Source: an uncultured Clostridia bacterium
Lineage (GTDB): Bacteria; Bacillota; Clostridia; Christensenellales; CAG-314
Reading direction: 5' to 3'
NCBI GenBank assembly: GCA_934281515.1
Contig: CAKQXG010000037.1
Span: forward strand, 1-15,288
DNA: 15,288 nt
Shown here: in pieces, positions 13,436 to 15,288 of the stretch
How positions within the stretch are numbered: the stretch's first letter is position 1
Layout: every line of letters starts with the position of its first letter
Position numbers and translations under genes: made by a program
The notes under the pieces: generated by a model
Database searches by the model: none
The model's input: only the letters and a program-made list of their open reading frames with translations
What the model was told of the DNA's origin: nothing

Positions 13436-15288
13436 CTACTTGTTTACATGGCGGTCAAGCTCGTCGATAAACGTTTGCGGGCAAGCGTCGCTAGGCATGC
13501 GGTGTCCGTATTTGGACAGGTCTACCGAGCCGAGCCGTACGCTGTCGGGCGAGCAACTGCGTTTAAATTGCTGTGTGAAAAATCTCCATATAAACTTGCG
13601 TAACCATTTGTAGATTTCTTCGTCGGAATACTTGCCTGCAAAACTTACGCGTGCAAGCTCATACACTTTGCTCGGCGCAAAGCCTTTACGTATCAACATA
13701 AACAGGAAGTAGTCGTGCAGTTCGTACGGTCCTACAAGGTCCTCGGTTACTTGCGCAATCGTTCCGCCGTCTGTCGGTGGCAACAATTCGGGGCTTACGG
13801 GCGTGTCAACAACGTCAAGCAGTACTCGTTTCGTTTCTCCGCCTAGTCGTTGCGCTTCGTAGCGTAGCAGACAACGCACAAGCGTCTTGGGTACCGAAGC
13901 ATTACTGCCGTACATCGACATCTGATCTCCGTTAAACGTTGCCCACCCTAGCGCAAGCTCGGACATATCGCCCGTGCCAAGCACAAGTCCGTTTGTCTGG
14001 TTGGCAATGTCCATCAACACTTGCGTGCGCTCGCGTGCCTGGGCGTTTTCGTAGGTGGTGTCGGTCACCGACAGGTCGTGTCCGATATCGGCAAGGTGCT
14101 GTTTTACCGAAGTCGTAATGTCGATTTTGCGCACGGTTGTGCCAAGACAGTTTGCCAATGCAACCGAGTTGTTAAGCGTACGTTCGGTCGTGCCGAAGCA
14201 GGGCATTGTCACCGATATTATATCGCTTGCAGGACGATGCAACAGGTGCATTGCCCGTGCTGCCACAAGCAGTGCAAGAGAGCTGTCCGTGCCGCCGCTT
14301 ACGCCTACAACCACAGTGGTTGCGCGTATGTGTTCTATACGACGTGCCAATCCGTGCGACAGTATTGAAAGGGCACGTTCGCAACGCTTGCTTTGTTCGG
14401 CTTTGTCGGCAGGCACAAACGGGGTCGGGTCGTACTTGCGCGTTACTTTGTCGTCGCCACGCAGTGCAAAAGGTACCTTCACGTAGCCGTCGGTCTGTAC
14501 GTGGCACATCCGTCCGCGCTCGTTTGCGACAAAACCAAGGTCGACTTGCGCTTGTGCGTAGCCGCCTTCAAAGGGTTGCGCTTCGTCCAGCATCTGACCG
14601 TTTTCGCAAATCATGTCGTGTGCGGAAAACACCGTGTTGCCCGTCGACTCGCTTGGACCGGACGACGTGTACATGTACACCGTGCCTGTTTTTGCCGATT
14701 GTATTTCTATCATTTTGCGGCGGTAGTCGGCTTTGACAATGGTTTCGTTGCTTGCCGACAGGTTAAGTATCATGTTGGCACCTGCGGCGCAGTGGCGGTT
14801 GGACGGACTGTCGTACACCCACACGTCCTCGCAAATCTCGATTGCAAAGCGGAAGTCGGGCATTTCCGTGTCGACAAAAATAATGTCGGTACCAAACGGT
14901 ACTTTTTTGCCGTCAAACTCTACGTAGTCAACAAAGTTTTGCGCAGGAGTAAAGACACGCTTTTCGTAAAACTCGTTGTAGTTGGGCAGATTGGCTTTAG
15001 GTACAAATCCAAGTACTTCGCCGTGAAAAACCACTGCGGCGGCATTGTACATCGCGCCATTGGACGAAGCAAGCGGCAAACCGACGACAATCACAATGTC
15101 AAGTTCGGCAGTCTCGGCGGCAAGCTTGGCAAGCCCATGCATGGCGGCGGCACGCAACGTGCCGAGAAAGAACAAATCGTCGCAGCAGTAACCCGTTATT
15201 GCCAGTTCGGGAAACAACGCCAACTTTACGCCGTCGGCATGTGCGCGTCTGACATCTTCGATGATGCGGTCGACGTTGAAGTTGACGT
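13436..15288 (-). CDS. nadE: Glutamine-dependent NAD+ synthetase (5' end outside the window)
   Basis: It makes NAD+ from deamido-NAD+ with ammonia channelled from glutamine. The frame is open to the window edge, so 616 residues are seen and roughly 15-30 N-terminal residues are missing; the sequence begins VNFNVDRIIEDVRRAHADGVKLALFPEL. The N-terminal nitrilase-type glutaminase has its catalytic triad: Glu in LFPELAITGY, Lys in PKANLPNYNEFYEKR and Cys in FAIEICEDVWV (codon at 14831-14833). The C-terminal synthetase has the P-loop VGVSGGTDSSLAL (about 14283-14312) and LGTGDMSELALGW. This is the long two-domain form, similar in layout to the mycobacterial enzyme. It is the upstream gene of an operon with trmB; its promoter lies outside the window. 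Confidence 0.96.
   Translation of the reverse strand, partial: VNFNVDRIIEDVRRAHADGVKLALFPELAITGYCCDDLFFLGTLRAAAMHGLAKLAAETAELDIVIVVGLPLASSNGAMYNAAAVVFHGEVLGFVPKANLPNYNEFYEKRVFTPAQNFVDYVEFDGKKVPFGTDIIFVDTEMPDFRFAIEICEDVWVYDSPSNRHCAAGANMILNLSASNETIVKADYRRKMIEIQSAKTGTVYMYTSSGPSESTGNTVFSAHDMICENGQMLDEAQPFEGGYAQAQVDLGFVANERGRMCHVQTDGYVKVPFALRGDDKVTRKYDPTPFVPADKAEQSKRCERALSILSHGLARRIEHIRATTVVVGVSGGTDSSLALLVAARAMHLLHRPASDIISVTMPCFGTTERTLNNSVALANCLGTTVRKIDITTSVKQHLADIGHDLSVTDTTYENAQARERTQVLMDIANQTNGLVLGTGDMSELALGWATFNGDQMSMYGSNASVPKTLVRCLLRYEAQRLGGETKRVLLDVVDTPVSPELLPPTDGGTIAQVTEDLVGPYELHDYFLFMLIRKGFAPSKVYELARVSFAGKYSDEEIYKWLRKFIWRFFTQQFKRSCSPDSVRLGSVDLSKYGHRMPSDACPQTFIDELDRHVNK

Overview
The window looks like chromosomal DNA of a low-to-mid GC Bacillota/Clostridia-type bacterium, probably an anaerobe. 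This rests on the gene order comM-dprA-topA-...-hslV-hslU, which resembles the Bacillus/Clostridium dprA-topA-trmFO-xerC-hslV-hslU neighbourhood, on strong GGAGG-type ribosome binding sites, on a TTG start with a good ribosome binding site, and on the protein families seen. No taxonomic marker was searched, so this is inference. No prophage, insertion sequence, CRISPR array, tRNA or rRNA gene was recognised.

Layout. Positions 1-209 hold the end of rpmA (ribosomal protein L27), closed by a terminator. An OGG-type 8-oxoguanine DNA glycosylase (324-1181) follows, then a NYN-domain protein with its own promoter and terminator (1227-2045). A 432-base non-coding stretch carries a hairpin element, an extended -10 promoter and a folded leader in front of comM (2478-4007). 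dprA (4084-5166) and topA (5234-7465) follow on the same strand. The next 567 bases contain no gene but a dense set of helices that looks like a structured RNA, then a good promoter for hslV-hslU (8033-9869). A third group is aspS, an RseC-like membrane protein and trxA (9981-12532), the last two overlapping. Two hairpin terminators separate it from the convergent nadE-trmB operon on the minus strand (15288-12739), whose nadE runs off the window.

How the genes fit together. ComM and DprA process incoming single-stranded DNA during natural transformation; TopA relaxes negative supercoils; OGG removes oxidised guanine. HslV and HslU form a two-part ATP-dependent protease. AspRS, TrmB and L27 serve translation. 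The RseC-like protein and thioredoxin are a small redox pair. NadE makes NAD+.

Most of the window is ordinary housekeeping. The parts that deserve attention are non-coding: (1) the heptamer TTGCCGA and its complement are strongly over-represented by hand count, including in non-coding DNA and as an inverted pair in a terminator, as uptake sequences are in other bacteria; (2) an unidentified, highly folded region sits between topA and hslV where trmFO and xerC lie in relatives; (3) three diverged copies of one hairpin design recur. None of these could be tested computationally here.
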